Below the pieces are notes generated by a model. It saw only the letters and a program-made list of their open reading frames with translations. It was not told where the DNA came from and did no database searches. The position numbers and the translations under genes are program-made. 64,000 bases of DNA from Chrysaora quinquecirrha (taxonomy: Eukaryota; Cnidaria; Scyphozoa; Semaeostomeae; Pelagiidae): assembly GCA_014526335.1 (NCBI GenBank), contig JACTAT010000039.1:2148657-2212656 (forward strand), written 5' to 3'. How positions within the stretch are numbered: the first letter of the stretch is position 1; each line of letters opens with the position of its first letter. This document shows positions 21,217 through 31,640 of this stretch, piece after piece.

Positions 21217-21271
21217 TGTTGTGTTGAGTTGAGAGGAGACATAGAAAATAGACCTGTGTTTCAAGCCAATA
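21217..21271 (-). repeat. Truncated 5' LTR of gypsy element
   Basis: TGTTGTGTTGAGTTGAGAGG and the following ~35 bp match 17097-17151 with a few differences, then the match ends at CAAGCCAA. The rest of the LTR (~150 bp) is missing. Confidence 0.85.
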
Positions 21272-21722
21272 GTCTAAAAAATCTGAATTTTCTATGCATT
21301 GAAAACGATACCATGAGTTGCAGATGTCGCAGCAGATTGATTTATGATTATCTAGAACAATTTTTCTACATTTCTTGCAGTTGTTGATCTCTAAAATATT
21401 ATTATTATTAGATCTAATCATATAATTTGTCTAAGTCCTGTAGTTTATTGACACGTTTAGCAGGAGATTTATCTGATTTGCGTAAAAAGATTATACCTTT
21501 GCTTGTCCATACATATTTACAATCTAGCTCCTTTTTCACTTCTCTGACGGAACAAAGCAACATCTTGCGCTTATATGTCAAGCTCTCGTTAATGAAAATC
21601 TTACCCTCACCTGCACCATGAATTTCGAAGCCAAAATTACGAATCGATAACTTCTTGGTTTCCTTTTTTGCTGATAGCAAAGTCAGAAAAAGTCTGGTCA
21701 AATTTAAGTGCACAAGCTGCAA
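21272..21722 (-). pseudogene. LINE 5' fragment: ORF1 C-terminus and PHD-like zinc finger
   Basis: 21414-21722 encodes a segment with KIFINESLTYKRKMLL, KYVWTSKGIIFLRK, which matches the C-terminal domain seen in ORF1 of many CR1/L2-like LINEs (the baculovirus FP-like domain). Downstream, 21280-21400 has CKKCRKIV...CCDICNSWYRFQC, a PHD-type zinc finger often placed at the ORF1/ORF2 border in such elements. The endonuclease and RT that should follow are absent because the sequence abuts the gypsy LTR at 21271. Confidence 0.6.
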
Positions 21723-22007
21723 TGCTTGTTACTATGGGAAAACTTCCCCACATTTGGAAACCTGTTGCCGGGAACATTTGGGAATAGGAAAACAGGTAAT
21801 CCTGTTAAAGTGTGTTCCTTTGCTATTTTTGAACATAAATTTTCTTCTGGATACAATGCTTCTTTTGATGATTTTTCCATTTTAAAGAAAGCCCCTAATG
21901 ACTTTTATCTTTTAATTTTTGAAAGTCTTCTTATATTACATGATAAACCGTGCCTTAATAATCAAACCTTGAGTATTCCTTTTTGTTTTAATTTTGTCTC
22001 GATGCTA
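21690..22007 (+). pseudogene. Penelope-like GIY-YIG endonuclease fragment
   Basis: The frame contains VKFKCTSCNACYYGKTSPHL and CREHLGI, followed in a second frame by YNASFDDFSILKKAPNDF and LLIFESLLILHDKPCLN. This is the order in the GIY-YIG endonuclease domain at the C-terminus of Penelope-like retroelements; Y-Y-G stands for the second half of the GIY-YIG signature. One frameshift lies near 21785. The RT part is missing upstream, where it meets the opposing LINE fragment. The endonuclease nicks target DNA to prime element copying. Confidence 0.65.
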
Positions 22008-22009
22008 TA

Positions 22010-22985
22010 AAAATTCTCCTGTTTTTCCTTTAATTTATTCAATCTTTAGTAGTCCATTGTTACTGATTAGTATAAATTAACAATGACTGTAACTTTAATT
22101 TCACCTGATGATGCTAATTGTTCATTAGGGAAAAGTTTTAAACATGTTGTAAGTCGTTTTCTTTTCTCTAATTCATGGCCTTGCAATTTATTTTGATTTC
22201 ATATAAACTTGGATTTGTCGCCATGATATAAGAACCTGTTTTTGAATATGCTGCTCTGTCGCTGAAGAAGTTGTATTTTAATTTTCTATCTCACAATGTT
22301 ATTGGTCGCCATGTCTAAGTGGTTTTACGCGTTGAAGTTTTGCAGAATTGCCAGTGGGATTAGAAGTTGAATAGTTTTATTCAAATTAAGTAGGTAATGA
22401 GTATTTTAATGTGTGCACCACAGGTAGAAGTTGCACTTTCTGATACGATATGATGGATGTGAGGTGGAGGATTTTCAAAGCAGATTTCAGAGAAGGACCA
22501 AATTCAAGTACCTGCTGTAGACGTTGCTTTGCTGAGCTGATATTGCTTGAAATGCAACTAACTTAACTGACCATCTAAATGAACATCTTTTCTAAAGTTT
22601 ACATGGACCCTTAGCTTTGAATAATTCTAGCTAACACCATTCTCCATTCAATCATAATCCGTCCTTATCATGTCCCCATCATGTCCCATACTATTGATAA
22701 TAAAGCTGTTTGTGAATTAACGCATCTCCACGGGTTCCTCTCAGTTTTCTAAAAAAGTATATATAACTTATTTATGTAAACATAAGGGGGACCTGTGGGG
22801 AAGCTTTACCTCGATACCATGAACTCATCATATTTATCACCTGTCCCACATATGCTGCCTTTTGAGGTCATTGGTGCAAAAACCCCTCACTTGGTTTATC
22901 TCCAAATTCTACCTCTTGCAGCCAGGGCTTTATCCTTTCCATTTAGTTTTTAAGACAAAACCAGATCCATCTTAATTAAATAAGA
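22010..22985. other. No recognised gene
   Basis: AT-rich sequence, probably including the 3' untranslated tail of the Penelope-like fragment at its start. No motif seen. Confidence 0.5.
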
Positions 22986-22989
22986 TTTG

Positions 22990-23435
22990 CTTTGTCCACA
23001 AGTCATCAGGCATGGTTTTCAAAACATTTATTGCGAATTTTATTTGCTCTTCCATGTCTTTCCTGCTTAGAAGGCCTTTGTTTTAAGCATGCAGGTAATT
23101 GTAACCATTTTCATCCACGAACCGTGAAACAGTCCTTCTTGATACATGCTTCTTTCAGCTCTGTCAACCAGTTGCCTTACTGTCCAATTGGCATCTTGAT
23201 CTCACAGTGTCTCCATGAAGCGCAAAAGTCTTTGTCTATATCCGATGGACATTTTTCTAAGTCTGTCGACTTTTCGCTTCTTAGCCACTGCATTAACTTT
23301 CGCATCCAAAGTCTCTTTCCAGATTTTATAAAAAGCAGCACGTGACATATTTATTTCCTTTGTGATATCTTGTATGTTGGCCCTTTTCCGCAAACAGTAA
23401 CTGATAGAACTAGAAGACTTAAACATGCATCCCAA
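22990..23435 (-). pseudogene. Tc1/mariner-like transposase N-terminus
   Basis: 23202-23435 reads ITKEINMSRAAFYKIWKE, a helix-turn-helix, followed by a basic linker (AKKRKVDRLRKMS) and QRLLRFMETL. In shifted frames below 23202, ANWTVRQLVDRA and a segment with VDENGYNYLHA resemble the second DNA-binding domain and the 'R.L...GY....R+K' region of Tc1-like transposases. The DDE/D catalytic core is absent. Several frame changes show decay. Confidence 0.5.
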
Positions 23436-23439
23436 AAAA

Positions 23440-23830
23440 AAACTCAGTTTTCAACTCCATGAAAAAAATCAGTTTATTTTCATAACAATTTATCATTTTC
23501 TGGTTAAGTAAGGTTTCTATCGTTGGTGGTGGAGATGGTGGAGGCTTTGGCTTAGGTATTTCATATCTTTCTGCGTTGCTGCCATTTACTTTAAGGTCAT
23601 ATTTTTGGAGTAATTCAGGTATTTTGATTTCTAGCCGGTCAATTTCCATTTTTGAAGTAACTGCATATGTGATATCACCAGCATGCTTTGGTTTTATTAC
23701 TGTTCCTTTCATTTTTGTTTTTATGGCATATTTTAAGGCTTTGGCCAGATATAAGATAAATAATATTGCACTAAGGCAATCTCCTTGCATTATTCCAATA
23801 TGTGTTTTGAAACTTTTTGCATTTTCTCTT
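23440..23830 (-). pseudogene. LINE reverse transcriptase fragment (palm, degraded)
   Basis: THIGIMQGDCLSAILFILYLAKAL fits the RT block before the active site (usually GxxQGDxLSxxLF). KPKHAGDITYAV stands where YADDI is expected, so the catalytic Tyr-Ala-Asp-Asp is damaged. PELLQKYDLKVN follows as usual. A proline-rich insertion (KPKPPPSPPP) interrupts the end. It belongs to a different LINE clade from the CR1-like element that begins at 23967. Confidence 0.65.
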
Positions 23831-23966
23831 TCCGATTTTCACTTTTATTTCAGGTTGGTTTGTAAGTATACTAAGTATGTGCAGTTCATCTAGCCCAGAG
23901 GACAAGCCCAGAGGACACACTATTCACATTGCAGAATTGCATTTTATTACTTAGATAAGAGGCAAA

Positions 23967-24335
23967 TCATGTATTCTCGGGACCAACGATACCATAGTTG
24001 TTCAGTTTTTCAAGCAGGATTTCATGATCCACAGTGTCAAAGGCTTTTTTAAGGTATATGAAAACCAATGCATTATACCGACCCCTATCCATGTTAAGAT
24101 ACCAGTCATTAGTACAGTTAAGCAGACAGGTAACGGCAGAGTGCAATGATCTAAACCCAGACTGTTTGGAATAGAGAAGTTTGTTTCTGTCAAGGTAGTC
24201 ATAAAGCTGATTGTAAACCAACTTTTCAAAAGCCCTGGACAGAAAACGGAAGTAAAGAAATAGGTCTATAATTAGATCAATCATTAGATTTACCACTCTT
24301 GAAAATAGTGGCAACTCTAGCAATTTTCCAACCAC
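23967..24335 (-). pseudogene. CR1-like RT, N-terminal blocks
   Basis: SRAFEKLVYNQLYDYLDRN, SKQSGFRSLHSAVTCLL and FIYLKKAFDTVDHEILLEKLNNYGI match RT blocks 1-3 of CR1/L2-type LINEs. In the last block the first catalytic Asp is present (AFDTVDH). The RT stops before the YADD block, at the junction with the unrelated fragment below 23960. Confidence 0.85.
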
Positions 24336-24521
24336 CTGGAAAAACCCCAGTTGTGATCAAAAGATTGAACATGTCACAAAGTGACTCAGCAATAACGAGT
24401 AAGCCTATGTTTAAAAAATGGTTAGCAATACCTTCAGAACCATACCCTCTAGATGTTTTGAATTTCCCGAAATTTTCTCTACCTGAGGCACATTGATGAC
24501 TTCAAATTTAAAACTTAGATT

Positions 24522-25847
24522 TCAAGGGTTTACAGAGTATTCGCTCTCCAAAAGTGGACTGGGGGTTACAGGTATATTGCCCCTTAGGGTATTGCCAATA
24601 CTACAGAAAAATGTATTCATTGATTCAGCTATACGCTTATTATGACAGATTTGACTCCCTTCAACTTCAAGTGCAGCAATTTGAATGGTTTTCGATTTCT
24701 TGTAATGAACCATATTGATAGTTTTCCCTGTTCCATTTAGGTCACCATTTTGCAAGGCAATTTTATTTGTGAAGAACTCTCGCTTTAATTAAGTATTTAA
24801 CTTATTGGTTTTGTTACGAGTCTGCCTATAAGCTTCCATCAGAATATTGGATCTAGAATGCACCAGAATATTGGATCTAGAACGCACAGCTTGTTTTTTC
24901 AATCAATCTCTTGTAACAGACAGTTGTTTTTACTCTTTAGTCAACCAGGGACTGAAATTTTCAGAAACATGCCTATTACGGACAAGAGCATGTTTATCAA
25001 GTATCAGTGAAAACATTTGGATCTATTGCTCAACGTTGACGCTAATATCATCACCATTCAGGGCAATGCCCTTCTGGTCAACAAGAAGTAAATCGTTTAT
25101 AAACTCAGCTGGATTAAAATGTTTTAGTTGCCTAGTAGTTCTATTTTTATGCTGTTTTTTTGAAGCCCCACCGATTTTTTGACACAGTACACCATGGTCA
25201 CTAAAGCTTGTTTCATGAACCCCAGATGTTACTATGTTTGACTTGTTGGTTGTGGCAATGTGATCAATTAAGGTGGTAGAATTCAACGTCTCCCTAGTCA
25301 CTGTATTGATCAACTGCTGAAAACCAAACAGATCATAAAGTTCCAGAATACGCATCAAATGGGTAGGTAGATCTTTATTAAGGCTATCACCGTCAAGGTA
25401 GTTAGGCAAGATATCATAATTAGTATCCCCAAAGATAATAAGTTTCTTGTTCTCTCAATCTAGAGCTTTTATGCTCAGTTCTAGTTGATGAAAAATCTCA
25501 ACGGATTCATTAGGGGGACGATAACCAGCAAAAACAAGAAAAGGGGCAGCCTAAATAGGTTTGACTTCCAAGCATAAAGCCTGTAAGGATGATTCTGGCA
25601 GGTCTTCGTGAATAGAGCATTTATCAACAATACTATCATTAATATATAAAGCAACTCCACCACCAATACAGTTTCCATAACATCTTCTAATGGAATAGCC
25701 ATCAATGCTGACCAGGTCGTCATCAATGTTATCATCAAGTTTTGTTTCGTTAATGGCCAAAATATGTATCCCAAGATCCTTTATAAGAGTAGGGACCTAG
25801 TCAATATGAAGCAAGAGGCTATTTACATTCAAATATGCTATCTTCAT
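24522..25847 (-). pseudogene. CR1-like ORF2 N-terminus: apurinic-type endonuclease
   Basis: ORF2 probably starts at ATG 25847 (MKIAYLNVNSLL). Endonuclease motifs in order: NETKLDD (metal-binding Glu), GYSIRRCYG, GGGVALYI, FAGYRPPNES, IFGDTNYDI, LIDHI and SFSDHGVL (catalytic Asp-His). All key residues appear present. In-frame stops after EVKPI and after ALD, a frame change near 25770 and a loose linker (24522-24755, VHYKKSKTIQIAAL) show that the copy is inactive. This enzyme nicks the target for priming by RT. A 24 bp unit (AGAATATTGGATCTAGAAYG) is duplicated at 24840-24883. Confidence 0.82.
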
Positions 25848-25945
25848 TCCCTTTCTATGTACAAAAGATGAATTGACATTGTCAGAAAGGCTGTGTGACT
25901 GGGCCGACAGGGAAGGGACCTGCATCCTCTTTATGATTATTATAA

Positions 25946-26716
25946 TCAAAAGGGCCATTTACGTAAAAAATTTAAAGCACAAAGTAGGTTGTTCTGAAAA
26001 ATGAAATCACCTATCTTGTTAAGATGGACCTTACTAGAGATAAGATGTTTATTTGCATCGATGTTACTGTGTTCTAAGAAAGTATAACCATTGTCTCTGC
26101 ATATATCACAAAGTAAAAAGTTCACCCTCTTTCGTTTTGTTTCAAACCTGTCACCATGAGGTATCAAGCCAGAGATAGCAACTTCAATATCATTTACTTT
26201 GATCAAGTTGACTAATTTAATTATTTCATTAGCAATCTGAAGTTCAGATTTTTGCTCATTGTTAATATTTAATGAGAGGTCGTTTGTGTCAGCATGAAGA
26301 ATAACAAAATTTGGTTTTCTTTCTATGGTAGGCTGGGTGTAACTGCACATATCTTTGATTGTGGCACCACTGAAGCATTTGACATACACATTTCCACTAT
26401 TTCCACATTTTTCTTTTAGTTCCCAGGCTTGGATGTTTTTAACCAGGGAATCACCAATTATTACAGCAGCACGTTTATTGTTGTTGTTCCTGGATGGTTG
26501 CTTTGCAGCCAAATTTGCATTCTTTTCTTGACTTCGGTTAGCTATGCCACTTGGTGAGGGTAACAGTGACTCATAAAATTTATCACTCACACAGGATGAA
26601 TTATTGCTGACAGCAGAAGCCGATGAATTTGCCTTTGAAATAATTTCATTGCATTTTTCCTTTACTGAACTGGTAGTTGCGACTTTAGAGATTTGTGAGG
26701 CTTCTGCAGGTGACAC
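25946..26716 (-). CDS. CR1-like ORF1 with SGNH/GDSL esterase domain
   Basis: The 256-codon frame has a Ser/Asn-rich N-terminal third (about residues 1-80), then the esterase: VIIGDSLVKNIQAWEL carries the nucleophile Ser block, KCFSGATIKDM the Gly block and LHADTNDL the Asn block (usually GTND). KVHLNKIGDFIF supplies the His block. Esterase-type ORF1 proteins are known from CR1 LINEs and may act on lipids or in RNP handling; their role is unsettled. The start used here is a GTG-like position; the same frame is open further upstream to a stop near 26760, with no clear ATG before it. Confidence 0.82.
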   Translation of the reverse strand: MSPAEASQISKVATTSSVKEKCNEIISKANSSASAVSNNSSCVSDKFYESLLPSPSGIANRSQEKNANLAAKQPSRNNNNKRAAVIIGDSLVKNIQAWELKEKCGNSGNVYVKCFSGATIKDMCSYTQPTIERKPNFVILHADTNDLSLNINNEQKSELQIANEIIKLVNLIKVNDIEVAISGLIPHGDRFETKRKRVNFLLCDICRDNGYTFLEHSNIDANKHLISSKVHLNKIGDFIFQNNLLCALNFLRKWPF

Positions 26717-26719
26717 TTC

Positions 26720-27339
26720 ATCCGTGTTATGCCCTTCGTTAGCACTTGAGGCTTCACAGAATTAGAGTTGTTTACTTATTCACAAGCTGTAGGGCGATCT
26801 TAGCTTGCAGCAATTAACATGCTTGATCTCATTGGTCTTCGTCTTCGTGTAGTTCTTGCTTTCCAATGGTTTCTATTGCTGTTATTAATTCCATTGTTAT
26901 GAGTTGTTTGGTTTATGCTCTCATACACAATAGAAGGACCATTACTTTTGTGACTTTCATTGTTTCCATTTCGGTATGTGTTCTAATATAATTTAATAAA
27001 TTTACAGTTAATGGCGATAAAGTGTTTCGGTATATATACAAATTAACTTGCATAGTGGTCCCCCATGAGCCCTGTAAATTCACGTTTTCACACCAAAAAA
27101 ATCGCAAATTCACTCATCACCCAGTTTAACAAAACCTATTTCATGCAAAAGAAAATGACAATTTTTTGGAATGGGAAGAGGAGGAGGGGGGTTACTGCGA
27201 AGCAATAAATCCTTTTGATAGACTTTTTTCATCACATGGCAAACATATTATCGTATTTACTGAAAAATCAGATAAATTGAGAAAAAATTAACTGATGAGA
27301 AGATTTTTAGAAATGCATGTAACGAAGATTGCTGTTGAA
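26720..27339. other. No recognised gene
   Basis: Sequence between the CR1-like ORF1 and the next gene. It may include the CR1 5' leader. Frames are short; a purine-rich patch (AGGAGGAGGGGGG) lies near 27178-27191. Confidence 0.5.
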
Positions 27340-28310
27340 CCTAACATCTTGAGCTACAACCTAAAAGAGAATTAGTTTCACTCTCAACTTCCCTAACTTG
27401 CCATTCCTCGCTCTCACTATCAATTTCTCCAATATCATCCTCAATCTCTAATTCATCAAACTGGAAAATTTCCTCAGGGTCAATTTCACTCATTGTCCTG
27501 TTGCCCTCTAAGTTCAGCAAGCACATCATCAGCTGCATCGTTTAAACTGTGTTTCTGATGACATGCCAGATTACCAGTCACTGTAAGGTCTGTATTGAAG
27601 CCTCCTTCTGGCAAAGTAACTGCTTTTGCCATAAGTATCTCTTGGCGTCCACTTCTCTACCTAACCACTGTGCCATTCACTGAGGCCCATTCCCTCATCA
27701 ATACTTTTTCATCATTCAAAATATTTGCAGATGTTGGCTTGGGAAATATCAAATCCCTTAATATCAAGGAATTTTCTGGAGGAGGATACCAACGTCAGAC
27801 ATCACTTTTATAATAAAATGCACTCCAATTTGCCAGAGACTTGATGCTTTCTTTGAAGCTAGTGGAGAATGATCTCGCGTATTTCAGAATCGTCTGTGCG
27901 CAATGTTTGAAAGAGTGTAGGTGCTCTATATCCAAGCTTAACAAATTGATAGAATTATATCCAAATCGAGAAATATTGATGTTTAGTTGCCTGAGACCCA
28001 AGTCTAATAAGCAAATTGACACCATTGTTTTGGATGAAACACTACTTTCAGGACCATTTAAAGATTTTGGAAGATTCTTGTGGTTCAGTCTTATGGCAAC
28101 AACATTTCTTTGCAGCAATGCATTGCATTGATTTACAATTTCAATGGTAGCCTGCGTGAAGACATTAGTGTCCCTTGCGAAGGAGCCTCTATGAGGAACT
28201 TGTAAAGTCTGCAAATTAGCATCCATTTTGTCTTTTGAGATAAGATTCTCTCTCCCAAAGAGGAGCTCAAAGTTGCGCAATAAGTTGTCTCCGCAAACAG
28301 GAAGAATTTA
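27340..28310 (-). pseudogene. TE-type gene of unknown function ('YARSF...KSLANWSAFYY' family)
   Basis: 27795-28280 is open for 161 codons and includes VSRFGYNSINLL-like and LLSLDIEHLHSFKHC segments and TILKYARSFSTSFKESIKS. Below 27795 the frame resumes with YPPPEN, LMREWASVNGTVVR and MAKAVTLPEGGF, then DAADDVLAEL. After a frameshift near 27490 it ends in a strongly acidic tail (DELEIEDDIGEIDSESEEW). I recall this arrangement as a widespread uncharacterised family in cnidarians and other invertebrates, behaving like a repeat. No catalytic motif is visible. It diverges from the plus-strand gene at 28395. Confidence 0.45.
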
Positions 28311-28394
28311 TTAAAAATTTTGGATGGCGCGAAATGCACTTCTGCTTCAAAGAAACTATTTTGAAGGTTGACCGAAATCTAGTGGAGGGATCCG

Positions 28395-29906
28395 GTGTGT
28401 TTAATCCTAAAAAAAGGAATTTTGGATGTGGATTTTCGGTTTTACATTCCATTTTCGAAGTTTATATGCAGAAATTGCGTTGATTTGTTGAAAAAAAGGA
28501 TGAAATTGAAAGAAGGCCTAGCCAAAGTGAATAAAAAATTGGGTCAAAATACAGCAAAATTGGAAGTGCAGTTGGCGTTGTTGGGTTACTAGAACCTACC
28601 AGCTCAGAACTACCTTCGAAAACAAGGATAACATTACTTTTGGCGGAAAATGAAGCAACATCATCATCATACAATATTCCAGTCCCAATGCCGGCAGAAG
28701 AAGTGATAGGCCCATGCTCACCAATAAGTTCTTTAACACCCCATCATGCCACCAAATGTTCAAGGGTGAAAAATCATTTCCCATCTGATGTTCATGAGAA
28801 ATGCAGAAGCAAAGTTGAACGTTCCATTGTCATACCCGTTGACTGGGCATCAGGAATGAAGATGAGAGTGCTAGGAAGTGATCTGATTCCACTGGGCAAA
28901 TCTCTGATAAAGGGGACCTACAAGCAAATCGCTTTTGCTGCATGGAAAAACCCCGGTTTTAGAAGAGGCATTGTTGAAGTTATAAAGAGGGAAATAAACA
29001 AGCTTTGTTGTTTTGTGTGTTCAACAAAAAAGCCAAGTATTCTGAGAAAGACAAGTAAAGAAGATATACTGGATTTCTCCTGGAAGAGTCTTACAAATGA
29101 GCTTGAAGAAAAAGCTCCAGTTCTCCAGGAAATAAAGAGCGCATCTCATCCTTTGAGATAAATAAAGCAAAAATGGTGGACGCAGAGAACGAGAAACAAA
29201 ATGAAACCAAATGGCTTCCTCAAAGTGTATGGCAGCTGCAGTCCATTTCAAGAACAGGTCTAAAGACAGGACAGCGGTACATCTTCTTATAAGAATCATA
29301 ATACAGCATTCTGGCTTCATGGTCAGTATCTATATTTACATAATTAGAAAAATTACTGTAAAAGAGTTCTTTGCTGGTTTTCTCATTTTTGTTATCTTGT
29401 TTTGGAATCTACTAGATACTGCCAATTTTTCATAATTACTAAATTCATTCAGAAGTTTTCATTTTAAGATAGCAAATTCCCAAATTCTACATTCATAAAT
29501 AATACAAATAGCATGCATTGCATTGCTGAGGTTGAGTATATTGAAGCTGACTACATCCCATACATTCATGTACAAGAAACTTGACGAGTTTGGTCTCAAT
29601 CACAATGAAGAAATCCGCAAAAGAGTAGATGGCGAATTTAAACGACTCACAAAACTCAAGAAAGGAAAAGCTGCCCAATCAAGCAATGAGGAAAGAGCAG
29701 TGACAGAAATCGTTGATGCTACCAAAAAACTTGAAGTCAACCAGCAAAACATGCGAGCAATAGCTACTGGCAATTTTGACCTAGGCATGAAAACAACATG
29801 TAGATTCCAAAAGCAGATGTTCTTAGAAAGGAAATGCAAAAATTTCATTGATAACTGTAAGGCAAGATACAATATCTCATGTAGCATCATTTTTTGGTTT
29901 TTATAG
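28395..29906 (+). pseudogene. TE-type gene, possibly N-terminal part of a DUF6589-type protein
   Basis: Segments in order: ICRNCVDLLKKRMKLKEGL (28460-28560) fits a zinc-binding N-terminus. 28640-29161 is open for 173 codons with GSDLIPLGKSLIKGTYKQIA, a segment after KNPGFRRGIVEVI, and DFSWKSLTNELEEKAPVL. 29215-29321 reads MAAAVHFKNRSKDRTAVHLL and IIIQHSGFM and ends at a donor-like ATG|GTCAGT. 29523-29906 resumes with LSILKLTTSHTFMYKKLDEF and GLNHNEEI, then a Lys-rich helix. This order resembles the region upstream of DUF6589 in related genes, but DUF6589 itself is absent. Frame changes are frequent. Confidence 0.42.
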
Positions 29907-30225
29907 ATGTTTTTACATAGTTTTTGGTCTATTGTTGTGTGAAATTTTGAAGAAACTGTGACGTCACTTAAAATTTCTATTGTTTGAACAGCCAATCAAA
30001 TTGCGAATAGGCCAATACAAGGGTCGAATATGGACAGTGGAGTTTCTTGAAGAGGTCTATTCACCCTAGGGACGAGGTTGCGCAGGGCAGCAAGCCTCTA
30101 GAATTGTTACAAGGTGTCACAGGCTCTAGAATTGTGGGCTGCAGGCGCTTGTTTCACCTGGGCACTCCTGGGTTTGAGGCTCAAAGGCTCAAGGTGCCTG
30201 GACTCTAATGGTAGCAACACTTGCA
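29907..30225. other. Intergenic; short structured stretch
   Basis: No gene seen. A CRE-like TGACGTCA (29960-29967) and a repeat of CTCTAGAATTGT (30098-30109 and 30122-30133) are present. Confidence 0.5.
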
Positions 30226-30229
30226 ATAT

Positions 30230-31080
30230 ATACAAAAAATACGGTTTCAATATTACTTTAATATCAATGACAATACTTTCAAATATCGATTGAAAGTACA
30301 CATACATTTACTGGCATACTCTTCCCAATTTCAATTTTTTTAACTTTTGTTTTGTTTACACCTTATTTTACTTTACTATTATTTTTATTGTTTCTCTACC
30401 CACCCAAACCAATGCTTGTTACAGAGGAATTTGGGATCCTTTATGGGATCACTGGTTGCAGACCCCTGATAAACAATGGAGGTCTACTATGACCCTGAAA
30501 TTGTAAACATTTGTCATAATACAAATGATAGTAATAGTAATAATACATAAAAAGGGGTTTCAATATGGCCCTGATATCAGCGACAAGACTTTCAAATATC
30601 TATTGAAAGTACAAAATATATTTACACCAAATAGGGTCTTCAACTCAGCATGTGATACTTAATCAAAAATTAAATCTCTTGACACCATATAGAGTTGTTT
30701 CTATAACGAGTTATTCTGCATCCAGAATCTGAATTACTCTTCCCATTTTCAATTTTTAAATATTTTTTTTTTTTATTCACCTCGTTAATATTTTTATTGT
30801 TTCTCTACCTATCCAAAACAATGCTTTCTTACAGAGGAATGCGAGATCCTTTAAGGGATCACTGGTTGTAGACCCCTCATAAACAAAAAAGTTTAAATCT
30901 CTTTGATGACTCAATGACTCTAAAATTGACCCTGCAAATGTGGCTGCCTGAATATGACAACCTGAAATTAAATCAACTCACATCTGCTAAACAAGGGGTA
31001 AATAATTCAACATCAGTACTAGATGTAGACCCTTATAAACAATAAAATTGAAATCTCTTCGATGAATAGATTATACAAGA
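30230..31080 (+). repeat. rep-A dispersed repeat, two head-to-tail partial copies
   Basis: Segments here recur at 47300-47579, 51582-51835 and 59840-61290. Shared landmarks are TTTCTCTACCYATCCAAAACAATGCTT, GATCCTTTAAGGGATCACTGG and AGACTTTCAAATATCTATTG, then TGGCTGCCTGAATATGA. One copy (30300-30720) carries an internal deletion; the next (30730-31080) starts directly after it. No coding capacity is seen. Confidence 0.85.
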
Positions 31081-31199
31081 TTCCATAGCAAAAGCAATTG
31101 CCTCTCAAATGAAAATTCATGGTAAATGTGTGAAAAAAAAATTATCTGAGAATCTTGAGAGTTTTTAAAGCTCGATTTGATAGAATTGACAAAATGGAT

Positions 31200-31640
31200 G
31201 GAAAATTAAAAAAAAACGCAAGCCATCATTATTAACAATCTTCATTCTTTTGATGGCTACATCAATAATACATGGAAAGAGAATGCTGAATTAGAAAAAG
31301 AACACAAAGAGCTTTTGAAGAGAGTGAAAGAGAGTAAAAAGGAAGCTGAAATGGCACAGAGCAGAGTAGATGATTTGGAACAATATGGTAAGAAGACAAT
31401 GTTGGAAATCAATGATTTTCTGAGAATGGCTGAAAAAACATGTGGAGTCTCACACTGGATCATGCAGTAAAGCTTCAAGCTTCATTATCCAAAGACGAAA
31501 TCAAAGCTTGTCATCGAATATCAGGAAACAAATAGGCTGGCATTATAGTAGAGCTTTCATCAAGAAGAAAGAGAGAAGTGTTCTTAAATGCAAGAGAGTC
31601 TCTCAAAGATTCTTAGAATTGTTCAGTTTGCAACAGGAAG
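31200..31640 (+). pseudogene. LINE ORF1 (coiled coil) remnant
   Basis: The frame from about 31255 encodes a charged coiled-coil (ELEKEHKELLKRVKESKKEAEM) followed by VDDLEQYGKKTMLEINDF, the 'DDLEQYxRR..LEI' motif at the end of LINE ORF1 coiled coils. Then IKACHRISGNK and a segment with RKREVFLNARESL follow in shifting frames. This matches L2/CR1-type ORF1 organisation, which binds element RNA. It is followed without a gap by the zinc-finger/endonuclease part of ORF2. Confidence 0.65.

Larger units (their letters stand above)
17097..21271 (-). mobile_element. Ty3/gypsy LTR retrotransposon, near complete, 5' LTR truncated
   Basis: In minus orientation the order is partial 5' LTR (21217-21271), a primer-binding site starting TGG next to the LTR (21216 downward), Gag, protease, RT, RNase H remnant, integrase, polypurine tract (about 17302-17316) and 3' LTR (17097-17301). 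This gag-pol order and the integrase type resemble K02A2.6-like gypsy elements of invertebrates. The 5' LTR matches the 3' LTR for about 55 bp, then stops abruptly at 21271 against LINE sequence, so the outer end of the element has been lost. Confidence 0.92.
23967..26716 (-). mobile_element. CR1-like LINE, 3' truncated
   Basis: Reading on the minus strand: an ORF1 with SGNH/GDSL esterase (25946-26716), ORF2 endonuclease (25000-25847), linker, and RT up to just after block 'KKAFDTVDHEILL' (23967-24335). The RT palm with YADD and the 3' end are missing. An esterase ORF1 followed by an apurinic-type endonuclease and RT is the CR1-group layout. Confidence 0.82.
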
